Shown in pieces: positions 1 to 6,194 of a stretch of DNA of 27,430 nt. The first letter of the stretch is position 1. Each line of letters starts with the position of its first letter. This DNA comes from an uncultured Erysipelotrichales bacterium (GTDB lineage Bacteria; Bacillota_I; Bacilli_A; Erysipelotrichales; Coprobacillaceae), in NCBI GenBank assembly GCA_910586805.1, contig CAJUJC010000011.1, positions 1-27,430 of the forward strand. The letters are read 5' to 3'. Position numbers and translations under genes: made by a program. The notes beneath the pieces are model-generated. The model was not told the origin of the DNA. It ran no database searches and saw only the letters and a list, made by a program, of their open reading frames with translations.

Positions 1-2
1 CA

Positions 3-134
3 TTAACACCGGAAATCGCAAAGTTAAGAAAGCAATTAGTTGATTGTGAAACGATTGAAGAATGTTCAACACACATTACAAAGTTTATTAATGAGAAAGA
101 AAACAGGAGGACAAAAGATTATGAAAGAAATTAA
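3..134 (+). CDS. C-terminal end of a probable relaxase/mobilization protein (partial)
   Basis: An open frame enters from the left edge and ends at TAA 132-134, giving 43 residues rich in Lys, Glu and Arg. It begins LTPEIAKLRKQL and has a Cys and a charged tail. This resembles, from memory, the C-terminal helix of relaxase/mobilization nucleases of integrative mobilizable elements, which often read LTxEIxxLRKExxxC. The stop lies 14 bases inside the following TnpV gene, so the two genes overlap and are probably cotranscribed. Being followed by TnpV fits a mobile-element context. The catalytic domain is outside the window, so the assignment rests on the tail and the neighbour only; another element-encoded coiled-coil protein is possible. 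Confidence 0.5.
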   Translation, partial: LTPEIAKLRKQLVDCETIEECSTHITKFINEKENRRTKDYERN

Positions 135-474
135 ATATGTAGAAATTGATGGGATATTATATCCAGATTTAAAGTTAACACCACAAAAAGAAATTCATTT
201 ATCTCGCTTTGGTAGGATGAAATTAAAGTATCTAAAAGAACATAGACGAGTGCAATATACTAATTTACTGATAAGCGGATACCTTAATAATTATCTTCAA
301 GAATTCGATAATGAAATGAATGAATTATATGATCGTTTGGTTGAACAGTACAAAGTTAAATGGAATATTACTGAAGAATTAAAAGCAAATGATCAAATGA
401 AATGGGTTCAAGAGATGAATAACATAGAGAGTATTGTAAAAGAATTAATTATAAAAGAATTTATTTGTGTTTAA
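121..474 (+). CDS. tnpV: TnpV family transposon-encoded protein
   Basis: A 117-aa protein. The N-terminus (KYVEIDGILYPDLKL) followed by a charged segment around residues 30-45 (RFGRMKLKYLKEHR) and a leucine-rich middle matches the TnpV family, small proteins found in Tn4451-like and mobilizable transposons of Firmicutes. Their exact role is not established; an accessory or excision role has been suggested. The ATG at 121 was chosen because ACAGGAGG lies 9-16 bases upstream; an in-frame upstream ATG at 40 has no good ribosome binding site and would run through the preceding gene's frame. It overlaps that gene by 14 bases and is followed by a terminator at 489-528. No catalytic motif is visible. 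Confidence 0.85.
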   Translation: MKEIKYVEIDGILYPDLKLTPQKEIHLSRFGRMKLKYLKEHRRVQYTNLLISGYLNNYLQEFDNEMNELYDRLVEQYKVKWNITEELKANDQMKWVQEMNNIESIVKELIIKEFICV

Positions 475-488
475 AACAGGAATAATTT

Positions 489-528
489 AAAAAGTATGGA
501 TTTCACAAGGTTTCCATACTTTTTTATT
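489..528 (+). terminator. Rho-independent terminator after tnpV
   Basis: The 8-bp perfect stem AGTATGGA (493-500) / TCCATACT (513-520) can be lengthened by A-T pairs and is followed by a T tract. It lies 15 bases after the tnpV stop and closes the mobile-element transcript just before the IS200 element. Confidence 0.85.
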
Positions 529-540
529 AGCGAAGCAAAT

Positions 541-561
541 ACCACGTGCTATGCGCGTGGT
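541..561 (+). repeat. Left-end subterminal hairpin of the IS200 element
   Basis: The stem ACCACG/CGTGGT closes inner GC/GC pairs and a TAT loop. It is the presumed TnpA-binding hairpin and the twin of 1229-1249. Confidence 0.75.
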
Positions 562-594
562 GAGGTTTTAGCTTTAGCGTTGTGAAAAAACCTC
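562..594 (+). promoter_or_regulatory. 5' leader inverted repeat of the IS200 transposase gene
   Basis: GAGGTTTT (562-569) is perfectly complementary to AAAACCTC (587-594). A leader hairpin upstream of tnpA is characteristic of IS200 elements, where it blocks incoming read-through transcription or translation. No T tract follows on the plus strand, so the blocking mechanism here is inferred. Confidence 0.5.
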
Positions 595-597
595 CAA

Positions 598-606
598 TGA
601 TATAAT
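598..606 (+). promoter_or_regulatory. Extended -10 promoter element for tnpA
   Basis: TGATATAAT matches the extended -10 consensus (TGnTATAAT) and lies 47 bases before the tnpA start. A weak -35-like TTGTGA occurs at 580-585 with a short 15-base spacer. Confidence 0.5.
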
Positions 607-652
607 GATATTTGGCCTGGCAGCTAAATATAAAATCAAAGGAGGAAGTCTA

Positions 653-1150
653 ATGAAAGACACAAATAGTTTATCACACACATCATACAGATGCAAATAC
701 CATATTGTTATTGTACCAAAATATAGAAGAATGGTCATATATAATAAGTTGAGAAAAGATATAGTACAAATACTAATGCTACTAATCAATAGGAAACCAG
801 ATGTAAAGCTGATAGAAGGGGAAGCATGTCCAGACCATATACACATGCTCATAGAAATACCGCCAAAGTATTCTGTTGCAGAATTTATGGGATATTTGAA
901 AAGCAAATCAACATTGATGATATTTGATCGATATGCGAACTTGAAGTATAAGTATGGAAGTCGACATTTCTGTGCAAAAGGATATTTTGTAGATACGGTA
1001 GGAAAGAATGAAAAGGTCATAGCAGAATATATCCGAAATCAATTGCAGGAAGACAAGATATATGATCAGATGAGTATGAAGGAATTTATAGACCCGTTTA
1101 CGGGTGAGCAGGTAAAAGGTGGCAGAAAAGAAAAGCCCTTTAAGGGCTAG
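653..1150 (+). CDS. tnpA: IS200/IS605 family transposase TnpA (Y1 HUH endonuclease)
   Basis: A 165-aa protein, close to the usual 130-170 aa of the family. It has the HUH motif His62-Ile-His64 (PDHIHML) and the catalytic tyrosine Tyr126 in the helix AEYIRNQ; the N-terminal segment YRCKYHIVIVPKYRR is also typical. The enzyme cuts and rejoins single-stranded DNA at the element ends by a 5'-phosphotyrosine intermediate. The ATG at 653 is preceded by GGAGG at 641-645; an in-frame start at 605 has no ribosome binding site. Frame and catalytic residues are intact, so the element may still be active. A 148-aa frame on the opposite strand is only the antisense shadow of this gene. Confidence 0.95.
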   Translation: MKDTNSLSHTSYRCKYHIVIVPKYRRMVIYNKLRKDIVQILMLLINRKPDVKLIEGEACPDHIHMLIEIPPKYSVAEFMGYLKSKSTLMIFDRYANLKYKYGSRHFCAKGYFVDTVGKNEKVIAEYIRNQLQEDKIYDQMSMKEFIDPFTGEQVKGGRKEKPFKG

Positions 1151-1220
1151 CTGGTAAAGGAGTTGCAGCTGTCAGGCTTCAGTGTGTGAAACATAGCGCA
1201 ACAGAATGCCCTTATAGGGC
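1134..1220 (+). repeat. Compact GC-rich hairpins at the 3' end of the IS200 element
   Basis: AGCCCTT-T-AAGGGCT (1134-1148) is a perfect palindrome ending on the tnpA stop codon. GCCC-TTATA-GGGC (1208-1220) repeats the same core about 70 bases later. CCCG-TTTA-CGGG (1093-1104) is a third small hairpin inside the gene. None has a T tract. They stand out in this AT-rich background; function unknown. Confidence 0.5.
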
Positions 1221-1228
1221 GAGAGCAT

Positions 1229-1249
1229 ACCACGTCTTTTAGGCGTGGT
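1229..1249 (+). repeat. Right-end subterminal hairpin of the IS200 element
   Basis: ACCACGTC/GGCGTGGT with a TTTTA-containing loop; the stem can be extended outward by CAT/ATG with one bulged T. It pairs in form with the left-end hairpin at 541-561. Confidence 0.75.
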
Positions 1250-1257
1250 TATGATAA

Positions 1258-1286
1258 ATAAAAAAAGATATGTGATTATCTTTTCT
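1258..1286 (-). terminator. Terminator of the DUF3788-like gene
   Basis: On the minus strand AAAAGATA / TATCTTTT forms an 8-bp stem (plus coordinates 1277-1284 and 1263-1270) followed by a T tract. The first arm overlaps the stop codon. The mirrored sequence could also act weakly on plus-strand transcripts leaving the IS200 element. Confidence 0.7.
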
Positions 1287-1707
1287 TTATACTTTGATGA
1301 AATCTTATATCTATAAGTTCTAAAATATCATTAAATACTTCTTCATTTATAATATCAATCATTAACCAACGTTGACCATTTCCCTCTTGTGTTTCATTAT
1401 AAACTTTTTGAATATAAGAATGATAACTTTTCATTTTTTCTTCAATTATTAATTTTTCTTTTTCACTTACAATAATTAAAATTGTAAAATAATTTTTATG
1501 AGGATAAAGAGTACATATATTTTTACCATATTTTTTAAATTTTAAATTCCATCCCCTAGCCCAAGAACAAGAACTATATTCGGGTTTTATTTTTGTTGCG
1601 TATTTATCTTCCATTGTTTGATAAAAATTGTTAAAAATAGAATTATTGATATAAATTTTAATATCTTCTAATAATGGAAATGTATTTTTATCTAAAATAT
1701 TAAACAT
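1276..1707 (-). CDS. DUF3788-like protein of unknown function
   Basis: A 143-aa soluble protein with no signal peptide or membrane segment. The central part (about residues 45-85: SSCSWARGWNLKFKKYGKNI, then a short CTLYP segment and a beta-rich stretch ending ILIIVSEKEK) resembles DUF3788 family members as I remember them, small proteins of unknown function found in Firmicutes and Bacteroidetes. The start is supported by AAAGGAG six bases upstream on the minus strand. It is divergent from mnmE and separated from the mobile element by its own terminator. It could be cargo of the element or an old chromosomal gene; its base composition does not differ visibly from its neighbours. The family call is tentative. 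Confidence 0.65.
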   Translation of the reverse strand: MFNILDKNTFPLLEDIKIYINNSIFNNFYQTMEDKYATKIKPEYSSCSWARGWNLKFKKYGKNICTLYPHKNYFTILIIVSEKEKLIIEEKMKSYHSYIQKVYNETQEGNGQRWLMIDIINEEVFNDILELIDIRFHQSIKKR

Positions 1708-1763
1708 AACTTTTTCTCCTTTCTATTATTTTAACGAATAAATATATAAATTTAAAGAATATT

Positions 1764-1772
1764 TGTTATAAT
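1764..1772 (+). promoter_or_regulatory. Extended -10 promoter element of mnmE
   Basis: TGTTATAAT lies 22 bases before the mnmE start. No good -35 hexamer is visible at 17 bases. Confidence 0.55.
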
Positions 1773-1794
1773 AGATAAGAAAAGAGGTGTTTTC

Positions 1795-3129
1795 ATGAAT
1801 GATGAAATTATTGTAGCAATTGCAACCTCAAGATTAGAAGCTGCTATTTCCATCATAAGATTGAGTGGAAAAGGAAGTATTGCATTTGTACAAAAATTTT
1901 TTACAGGAAAAATATTAGATAAAGATAGTCATACAATTACATATGGTTATATTGTTGATGGTAATGAAAAAATAGATGAGGTTTTAGTTAATATTTATCG
2001 AGGACATAAAACTTTTACTGGAGAAGAAATGGTTGAAATTAATTGCCATGGTGGTGTTTTTATCACTCAAAAAGTATTACAACTTTGTTTGAATCATGGT
2101 GCAAGAATAGCTGAAAGAGGAGAATTTTCAAAAAGAGCATTTTTAAATGGACGTATTGATTTGTCTCAAGCTGAAGCTATTAGCGATTTGATTTCTGCTA
2201 AAAATGATTATGCTTCACAATTGGCATTAAAAGGTATTCAAGGAAATATTAGTCATTTTATTGAAGATTTAAGAGAAGATTTAATTCAAATTATTACGCA
2301 AATAGAAGTGAATATTGATTATCCTGAATATGATGATGTAGAAGAATTAACAGCTGATTCACTATTACCAAGAAGTCATTCTTTAAAAGATAAAATGAAT
2401 AAGATTATAGAATCTTCTAAAAATGTTCATCTATTAAAAGATGGTATCTCTACTGTTATTATTGGAAAACCTAATGTAGGAAAATCAAGTTTATTAAATG
2501 CATTATTAAATGAAGATAAAGCCATTGTTACAGATATAGCAGGAACAACAAGAGATATTGTAGAAGGAACAATTCGTTTAGATCAAATTATATTAAATAT
2601 GATTGATACTGCTGGTATTAGAGAAACTGAAGATATTGTTGAAAATATTGGTGTTCATAAATCTAAAGAATTGATTAATAAAGCTGATTTGGTTTTACTT
2701 GTTATTGATAATTCTAAAGAACTCACAAAAGAAGATGAATATTTAATGGAATTATCTAAAAATACACATAGAATTATTGTTTTGAATAAAAATGATCAAG
2801 GATCAGTTAATGATATAGATGGTGTTTTTATTAGTGCTAAAGATAATGATATAGATAGTTTAATTGAAAAGATTAAAGAAATGTTTGAACTTGGACAAAT
2901 TACATCAGAACAAGATGATATTCTTGCAAATGCAAGACAAATTCAATTATTAGAAAAATCAAAATATTCATTAGAAGTTGCTATTGAAGCAATGGAAAAT
3001 GGATTGCCGACAGATTTAATTGTTACTGATTTATATGAAAGTTGGGAAAATTTGAAAGAAATATTGGGAGAAAGAGCAAAAGAAGACTTATTAGATGAAT
3101 TATTTAAACGCTTTTGTATAGGTAAATAA
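1795..3129 (+). CDS. mnmE: tRNA uridine-5-carboxymethylaminomethyl modification GTPase MnmE
   Basis: A 444-aa protein of the usual length. With MnmG it forms the complex that places the cmnm5 (or related) group on U34 of tRNAs reading NNA/NNG codons, using tetrahydrofolate and GTP. Visible parts: the N-terminal folate-binding domain (residues 1-118), a helical domain, and an inserted G domain with G1 GKPNVGKSS at 224-232, G3 DTAG at 271-274 and NKND at 331-334. The C-terminal CIGK (441-444) carries the invariant catalytic Cys. AAGAGGTG lies about 6 bases before the ATG. mnmG, a common neighbour, is not in this window. A 72-aa membrane protein follows after one base, suggesting cotranscription. 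Confidence 0.97.
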   Translation: MNDEIIVAIATSRLEAAISIIRLSGKGSIAFVQKFFTGKILDKDSHTITYGYIVDGNEKIDEVLVNIYRGHKTFTGEEMVEINCHGGVFITQKVLQLCLNHGARIAERGEFSKRAFLNGRIDLSQAEAISDLISAKNDYASQLALKGIQGNISHFIEDLREDLIQIITQIEVNIDYPEYDDVEELTADSLLPRSHSLKDKMNKIIESSKNVHLLKDGISTVIIGKPNVGKSSLLNALLNEDKAIVTDIAGTTRDIVEGTIRLDQIILNMIDTAGIRETEDIVENIGVHKSKELINKADLVLLVIDNSKELTKEDEYLMELSKNTHRIIVLNKNDQGSVNDIDGVFISAKDNDIDSLIEKIKEMFELGQITSEQDDILANARQIQLLEKSKYSLEVAIEAMENGLPTDLIVTDLYESWENLKEILGERAKEDLLDELFKRFCIGK

Positions 3130-3130
3130 C

Positions 3131-3349
3131 ATGAAATATGAAGTTTTATCACAAAGATTTTATAAATTTTTTAAGTATTGTCGTATGATGGCTATTGTAT
3201 TTCTTGTTTTATTTTTAGGGATTACAGCTTTTAATACTGACAACTCAACTTTGTATTTAATAAGTTATTTATTTATGATTATTATGTTATCATCAGTATT
3301 TGAAAGTATAGTTTTGTATATTTTATATTTATGGTATAGAAATAAATAA
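3131..3349 (+). CDS. Small membrane protein of unknown function, coupled to mnmE
   Basis: A 72-aa basic protein with two predicted membrane segments (about residues 19-37 and 42-66) and a short Lys/Arg-containing N-terminus. I do not recognise a family. Its ATG follows the mnmE stop after one base, and the only ribosome-binding-like sequence (AGGT) lies in the last mnmE codons, so it is probably translated by coupling. A strong terminator at 3374-3404 ends the two-gene unit. Hydrophobic composition with a complete open frame and this position make it more likely real than accidental. Confidence 0.6.
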   Translation: MKYEVLSQRFYKFFKYCRMMAIVFLVLFLGITAFNTDNSTLYLISYLFMIIMLSSVFESIVLYILYLWYRNK

Positions 3350-3370
3350 TTTTTCTTTGAAAAAAATCAA

Positions 3371-3404
3371 AAGCAATCAATTAAAATCTATTGATTGTTT
3401 TTTT
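3371..3404 (+). terminator. Terminator of the mnmE unit
   Basis: The perfect 8-bp stem CAATCAAT (3374-3381) / ATTGATTG (3390-3397) is followed by seven T. Confidence 0.9.
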
Positions 3405-3432
3405 GTACTTTTTGATGTAAATAATATATAAT
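3403..3432 (+). promoter_or_regulatory. Candidate promoter of the lipoprotein gene
   Basis: TTGTAC (3403-3408) and TATAAT (3427-3432) are separated by 18 bases, starting right at the preceding terminator's T tract. Confidence 0.5.
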
Positions 3433-3460
3433 ATTCTTAGAAAAGATGATTTAAGAATAT
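3431..3460 (+). promoter_or_regulatory. 9-bp perfect inverted repeat at the start of the lipoprotein transcript
   Basis: ATATTCTTA (3431-3439) and TAAGAATAT (3452-3460) are perfectly complementary with 12 bases between. The first arm overlaps the -10 element, so it may be an operator or a 5' RNA hairpin close to the ribosome binding site (AAAGAAAGGTG). Confidence 0.45.
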
Positions 3461-3481
3461 ATAGAAAGAAAGGTGATTGAG

Positions 3482-3991
3482 ATGAAAAAAATATTATATA
3501 TGATAATGTCTTTAATGCTTTTAGTCGTGCTTTTAGGATGTCAAAAACCACAAAAACAGAATCTTTTATCTTTAGAAAATGAAAATTCAGAAAAAGAATT
3601 ACCTTGTTATAAAATAAAAACATCAAATATAAGTAGTATAAAGGTAAAAATTCATAGTGATAATATGGAAGAGGGAACTATACCACTTACAGGTGTTGGA
3701 TATGGAGAAAATAGAGAAGATCAGGGAAAAATTATATTTGAAGAATTTAAAAATGAGAAGATAAAAGAAGGAGATTTAAAGACAAGTATCATTGCGAGAT
3801 ATAATACAGATGAAATAGATGATCATTTTCAATTAAGTATAACAGAAGCTGATATTGATTTTAAGGATTATGAAGTTTTGAATTTATATAATAATATAAA
3901 TATTAATGAAAATGATACTATACGTTTATTTTCAATTAAGTGTGATTCACAAATTTATGATATTTCTTTAGAAGTTTATTTTCATGAATAA
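3482..3991 (+). CDS. Putative lipoprotein of unknown function
   Basis: A 169-aa protein with a lipoprotein signal: MKK, a hydrophobic stretch, then the lipobox VLLGC with Cys20 as the probable lipidation site. The mature part is acidic and beta-rich with no catalytic motif I recognise; it is probably anchored on the outer face of the membrane. ATG 3482 is preferred over GTG 3473 because it fits the signal peptide and GAAAGGTG lies 5 bases or more upstream. It is a single-gene unit with its own promoter candidate. No transport or sensing partner sits beside it. Confidence 0.7.
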   Translation: MKKILYMIMSLMLLVVLLGCQKPQKQNLLSLENENSEKELPCYKIKTSNISSIKVKIHSDNMEEGTIPLTGVGYGENREDQGKIIFEEFKNEKIKEGDLKTSIIARYNTDEIDDHFQLSITEADIDFKDYEVLNLYNNININENDTIRLFSIKCDSQIYDISLEVYFHE

Positions 3992-4047
3992 ATTGAATAT
4001 AAAGATTGAATTAATTCGTAGAATTTGTAAACAAGTATAAATTTTTG

Positions 4048-4056
4048 TGGTATAAT
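4048..4056 (+). promoter_or_regulatory. Extended -10 promoter element of upp
   Basis: TGGTATAAT lies 26 bases before the upp start. No convincing -35 is visible. Confidence 0.5.
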
Positions 4057-4082
4057 CAAAAAAAGAAAAAGAGGTAGATAAA

Positions 4083-4709
4083 ATGTCAACAATTATTTTA
4101 AATCATCCGTTAATTGAACACAAATTAACAATTATGAGAAATAAAGATACTGGAACAAAAGAATTTAGACAAAATTTAGATGAAGTTGCAATGCTTATGG
4201 CATATGAAGTTACTAAAGGGTTACCAACAAAAAATAAAGAAATTATAACACCTATTTGTCAAATGACAGGTAAAGAGTTAGTAAGACCTATTGTCTTGGT
4301 TCCTATTTTAAGAGCAGGACTTGGATTAGTAGATGGATTTAAAGCTATCATACCTACTGCAAAAGTGGGGCATATTGGTATGGCTAGAAATGAAGAAACA
4401 TTACAACCAGAAGAATATTATGCAAAATTCCCATCTTGTTTAGGTGAAGCAGATGTTATTGTTGTAGATCCAATGTTAGCAACAGGAGGAAGTGCTTCAG
4501 CAGCATTAGAAAACATCAAAAAACGTGGAGCAAAACATATTAAATTGGCTTGTTTAGTTGCTGTTCCTGAAGGAATTTCAGTTATAGAAAAAAATCATCC
4601 TGATGTTGATTTGATTGTCGCAGCATTAGATGAAAAATTAAATGAAAAAGGTTATATTGTTCCTGGCTTAGGAGATGCAGGAGATCGTTTGTTTGGTACA
4701 GATGATTAA
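4083..4709 (+). CDS. upp: Uracil phosphoribosyltransferase
   Basis: A 208-aa protein, the standard length. It converts uracil and PRPP to UMP in pyrimidine salvage. The PRPP-binding loop VIVVDPMLATGGSASAAL is near residues 125-142, and the C-terminal uracil-binding region (KGYIVPGLGDAGDRLFGTDD) is complete. AAGAGGTAG precedes the ATG. It appears monocistronic, with its own promoter and a stem-loop behind it. In many Firmicutes upp precedes the ATP synthase operon, as here (with one phosphatase gene between). Confidence 0.97.
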   Translation: MSTIILNHPLIEHKLTIMRNKDTGTKEFRQNLDEVAMLMAYEVTKGLPTKNKEIITPICQMTGKELVRPIVLVPILRAGLGLVDGFKAIIPTAKVGHIGMARNEETLQPEEYYAKFPSCLGEADVIVVDPMLATGGSASAALENIKKRGAKHIKLACLVAVPEGISVIEKNHPDVDLIVAALDEKLNEKGYIVPGLGDAGDRLFGTDD

Positions 4710-4717
4710 TAAAAATC

Positions 4718-4761
4718 AGTGGTAGTTTAGAATCATGTATGGTGAATTTTAAATTACCACT
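4718..4761 (+). terminator. Weak stem-loop after upp
   Basis: AGTGGTAGTTTA (4718-4729) pairs with TAAATTACCACT (4750-4761) through 12 positions including one G-U. The loop is 20 bases and no clear T tract follows, so it may be a weak terminator or an mRNA-end stabiliser. Confidence 0.4.
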
Positions 4762-4837
4762 TATTAGTTATAGGAAAAAAGTTTTAAATTATAAAAAATT
4801 ATAAGGATATACTTAATTAAAATAAGGAGCTTATAAA

Positions 4838-5536
4838 ATGATTTATGTTATGAGTGATATTCATGGTATGTATGATAAGTATAAAAAAATGCTTGATTTA
4901 ATAGACTTACAAAAAAGTGATACTTTATATGTATTAGGTGATATAGTAGATCGAACTTATGGATCTATAAAAATATTAAAAGATATGATGAAAAGACCTA
5001 ATGTTTTTTGTATTTTTGGTAATCATGAATTAATGATGGTTGAATGTATGAGTATTTTAAATCAAGAAATTACAAATGAATTGTTGGATAGTTTAAATGA
5101 AGCTCAAATCATGAAATTATCTGATTGGATAAATAATGGAGCTTATCAAACAATTGAAGAATTTAAAACATTAAGTAAAAAAGAGAGACAAGATATTATT
5201 GATTATATTATGGAATTTACAGCGTATGAAGAAGTATCAGTTAATAATAAGAAATATCTTTTAATACATGCTGGTTTAGGTAATTTTGATAAAGAAAAAT
5301 CATTAGATGAATGTGATATTAATGATTTTGTTTGGACAAGACCAGACTGGGATATTTCATATTTTAATGATCCTAATCAATTTGTAATTGTAGGACATAC
5401 TCCAACTTTAGCAATAACACAAAAAGCAGAGATATATCATAAAAATAATTTTATTACTATTGATTGTGGAGCATGTTTTCAAGATGGTTTGCTTGGATGT
5501 TTATGTTTAAATACTATGGAAGAGTTCTATGTATAA
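4838..5536 (+). CDS. Metallophosphoesterase, serine/threonine-phosphatase-like
   Basis: A 232-aa calcineurin-like phosphoesterase. The metal-binding motifs occur in order: Asp7-Ile-His9 (SDIHG), GDIVDR near residue 35, GNHE near residue 61, a His in IHAGL, and VGHTPT near the C-terminus. These place it with the PP1/lambda-phosphatase/ApaH-like group that removes phosphate from protein Ser/Thr or hydrolyses dinucleotides; the substrate is not evident. AAGGAG lies 9 bases before the ATG. It stands alone between upp and the ATP synthase operon with no obvious partner kinase. Confidence 0.88.
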   Translation: MIYVMSDIHGMYDKYKKMLDLIDLQKSDTLYVLGDIVDRTYGSIKILKDMMKRPNVFCIFGNHELMMVECMSILNQEITNELLDSLNEAQIMKLSDWINNGAYQTIEEFKTLSKKERQDIIDYIMEFTAYEEVSVNNKKYLLIHAGLGNFDKEKSLDECDINDFVWTRPDWDISYFNDPNQFVIVGHTPTLAITQKAEIYHKNNFITIDCGACFQDGLLGCLCLNTMEEFYV

Positions 5537-5605
5537 AATTGATTATTTGATTTTTGAAATATGATTTAAAGACATCATAAATACATGGTAATTTCAAGGA
5601 AATTT

Positions 5606-5614
5606 TGTTATAAT
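5606..5614 (+). promoter_or_regulatory. Extended -10 promoter element of the ATP synthase operon
   Basis: TGTTATAAT lies 31 bases before the first atp gene. The -35 region at 5586-5591 (TGGTAA) is poor, so the extended -10 probably carries the promoter. Confidence 0.55.
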
Positions 5615-5644
5615 CTAAGAAATGTTAATATATGGAGAATAACG

Positions 5645-5833
5645 ATGTTAAAAGATTTATTATTTGCTTTAGATTTAGGATTAAGAGTAATAGGATCTTT
5701 TCTAATTTGTACATTTATTGGATTGAAATTAGATGAGTATTTTCAAAGTCAGCCAGTGTGTATATTATTAGGAATTATATTAGCATTTATTTATGTTATA
5801 AAACTATTGTTGGGAGTTGGAAAAAATGAATGA
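5645..5833 (+). CDS. atpZ: AtpZ/AtpI-family small membrane protein of the ATP synthase operon
   Basis: A 62-aa protein with two membrane segments (about residues 12-30 and 36-57). The short form with LRVIGSFLICTFIGLKLDEY and a second hydrophobic helix is typical of AtpZ, which with AtpI is proposed to take up Mg2+/Ca2+ or help assemble the c ring. ATG 5645 is chosen because TGGAG lies about 7 bases upstream; the longer reading from 5585 would start upstream of the probable promoter. Its stop overlaps the atpI start (ATGAATGA, 8 bases), indicating translational coupling. Confidence 0.75.
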   Translation: MLKDLLFALDLGLRVIGSFLICTFIGLKLDEYFQSQPVCILLGIILAFIYVIKLLLGVGKNE

Positions 5834-6194
5834 AAATAAAGTTTTACAACAATCTTTTTATGTGTTTTTGATTGGATGTATTTTATTTTCTATTTTAAGT
5901 TTTGTTATTTCCGATATATCTTATGTTATAGGATTTATATTAGGGTATATTATTAATGTTGGAGTCTTTTTGTTGATTATGAAAATGTCTAGTGAAATAT
6001 TAGCAATGAAATCTTCTTCAATATTAATTGCAATGGGTTTTATATTAAAACTATTAATGTATTCATTAGGATTTTACTTGGCTGTAAAGTTAAGTTGGAT
6101 CAATATCATCGGTGTATTTTTTGGATATCTTATCACAAAGATAACAATTTACATAGGTGGTTATATTTATAAAGGAGGTGAAGGTCGTGGTTAG
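5826..6194 (+). CDS. atpI: ATP synthase subunit I
   Basis: A 122-aa protein with four predicted membrane helices. Subunit I acts as a chaperone in assembly of the c-subunit ring and/or supplies Mg2+. The ATG at 5826 has GGGAG 9 bases upstream; an in-frame TTG at 5817 would abut that site. Both of its ends overlap neighbours by 8 bases: ATGAATGA with atpZ and the last codons with atpB. Sequence conservation of AtpI is low, so the call rests on size, topology and position directly before atpB. Confidence 0.85.
   Translation: MNENKVLQQSFYVFLIGCILFSILSFVISDISYVIGFILGYIINVGVFLLIMKMSSEILAMKSSSILIAMGFILKLLMYSLGFYLAVKLSWINIIGVFFGYLITKITIYIGGYIYKGGEGRG

Larger units (their letters stand above)
541..1250 (+). 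mobile_element. IS200-type insertion sequence (IS200/IS605 family, tnpA only)
   Basis: A single Y1 transposase gene is bracketed by two 21-nt imperfect palindromes in the same orientation: 541-561 (ACCACGTGCTATGCGCGTGGT) and 1229-1249 (ACCACGTCTTTTAGGCGTGGT). Both share the ACCACGT...CGTGGT foot with a small loop. Subterminal hairpins recognised as single strands by TnpA are the hallmark of the family; it has no terminal inverted repeats and makes no target duplication. No tnpB is present, so this is the IS200 rather than the IS605 layout. The exact cleavage points cannot be fixed by eye and probably lie some bases outside the hairpins. The element sits between the tnpV terminator and the terminator of the DUF3788-like gene, so it disrupts nothing obvious. 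Confidence 0.85.

Noticed and set aside
574..1020. 148-aa open frame on the minus strand across the IS200 transposase gene
   Set aside because: It lies wholly antisense to a transposase with intact catalytic motifs and has no ribosome binding site or recognisable family.
1720..1800. Possible replication origin because mnmE is often near oriC
   Set aside because: No dnaA, rnpA, yidC, mnmG or rsmG gene and no cluster of DnaA boxes (TTATCCACA) was seen.
3381..3626. 81-aa minus-strand frame rich in Phe, Leu and Ile
   Set aside because: AT-rich shadow covering a promoter, a terminator and the signal peptide of the lipoprotein gene; hydrophobic bias is expected from the base composition.
4004..4030. 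AT-rich palindromic bases (GAATTAATTC) between the lipoprotein gene and upp
   Set aside because: Too short and too AT-rich to separate from chance in this genome.
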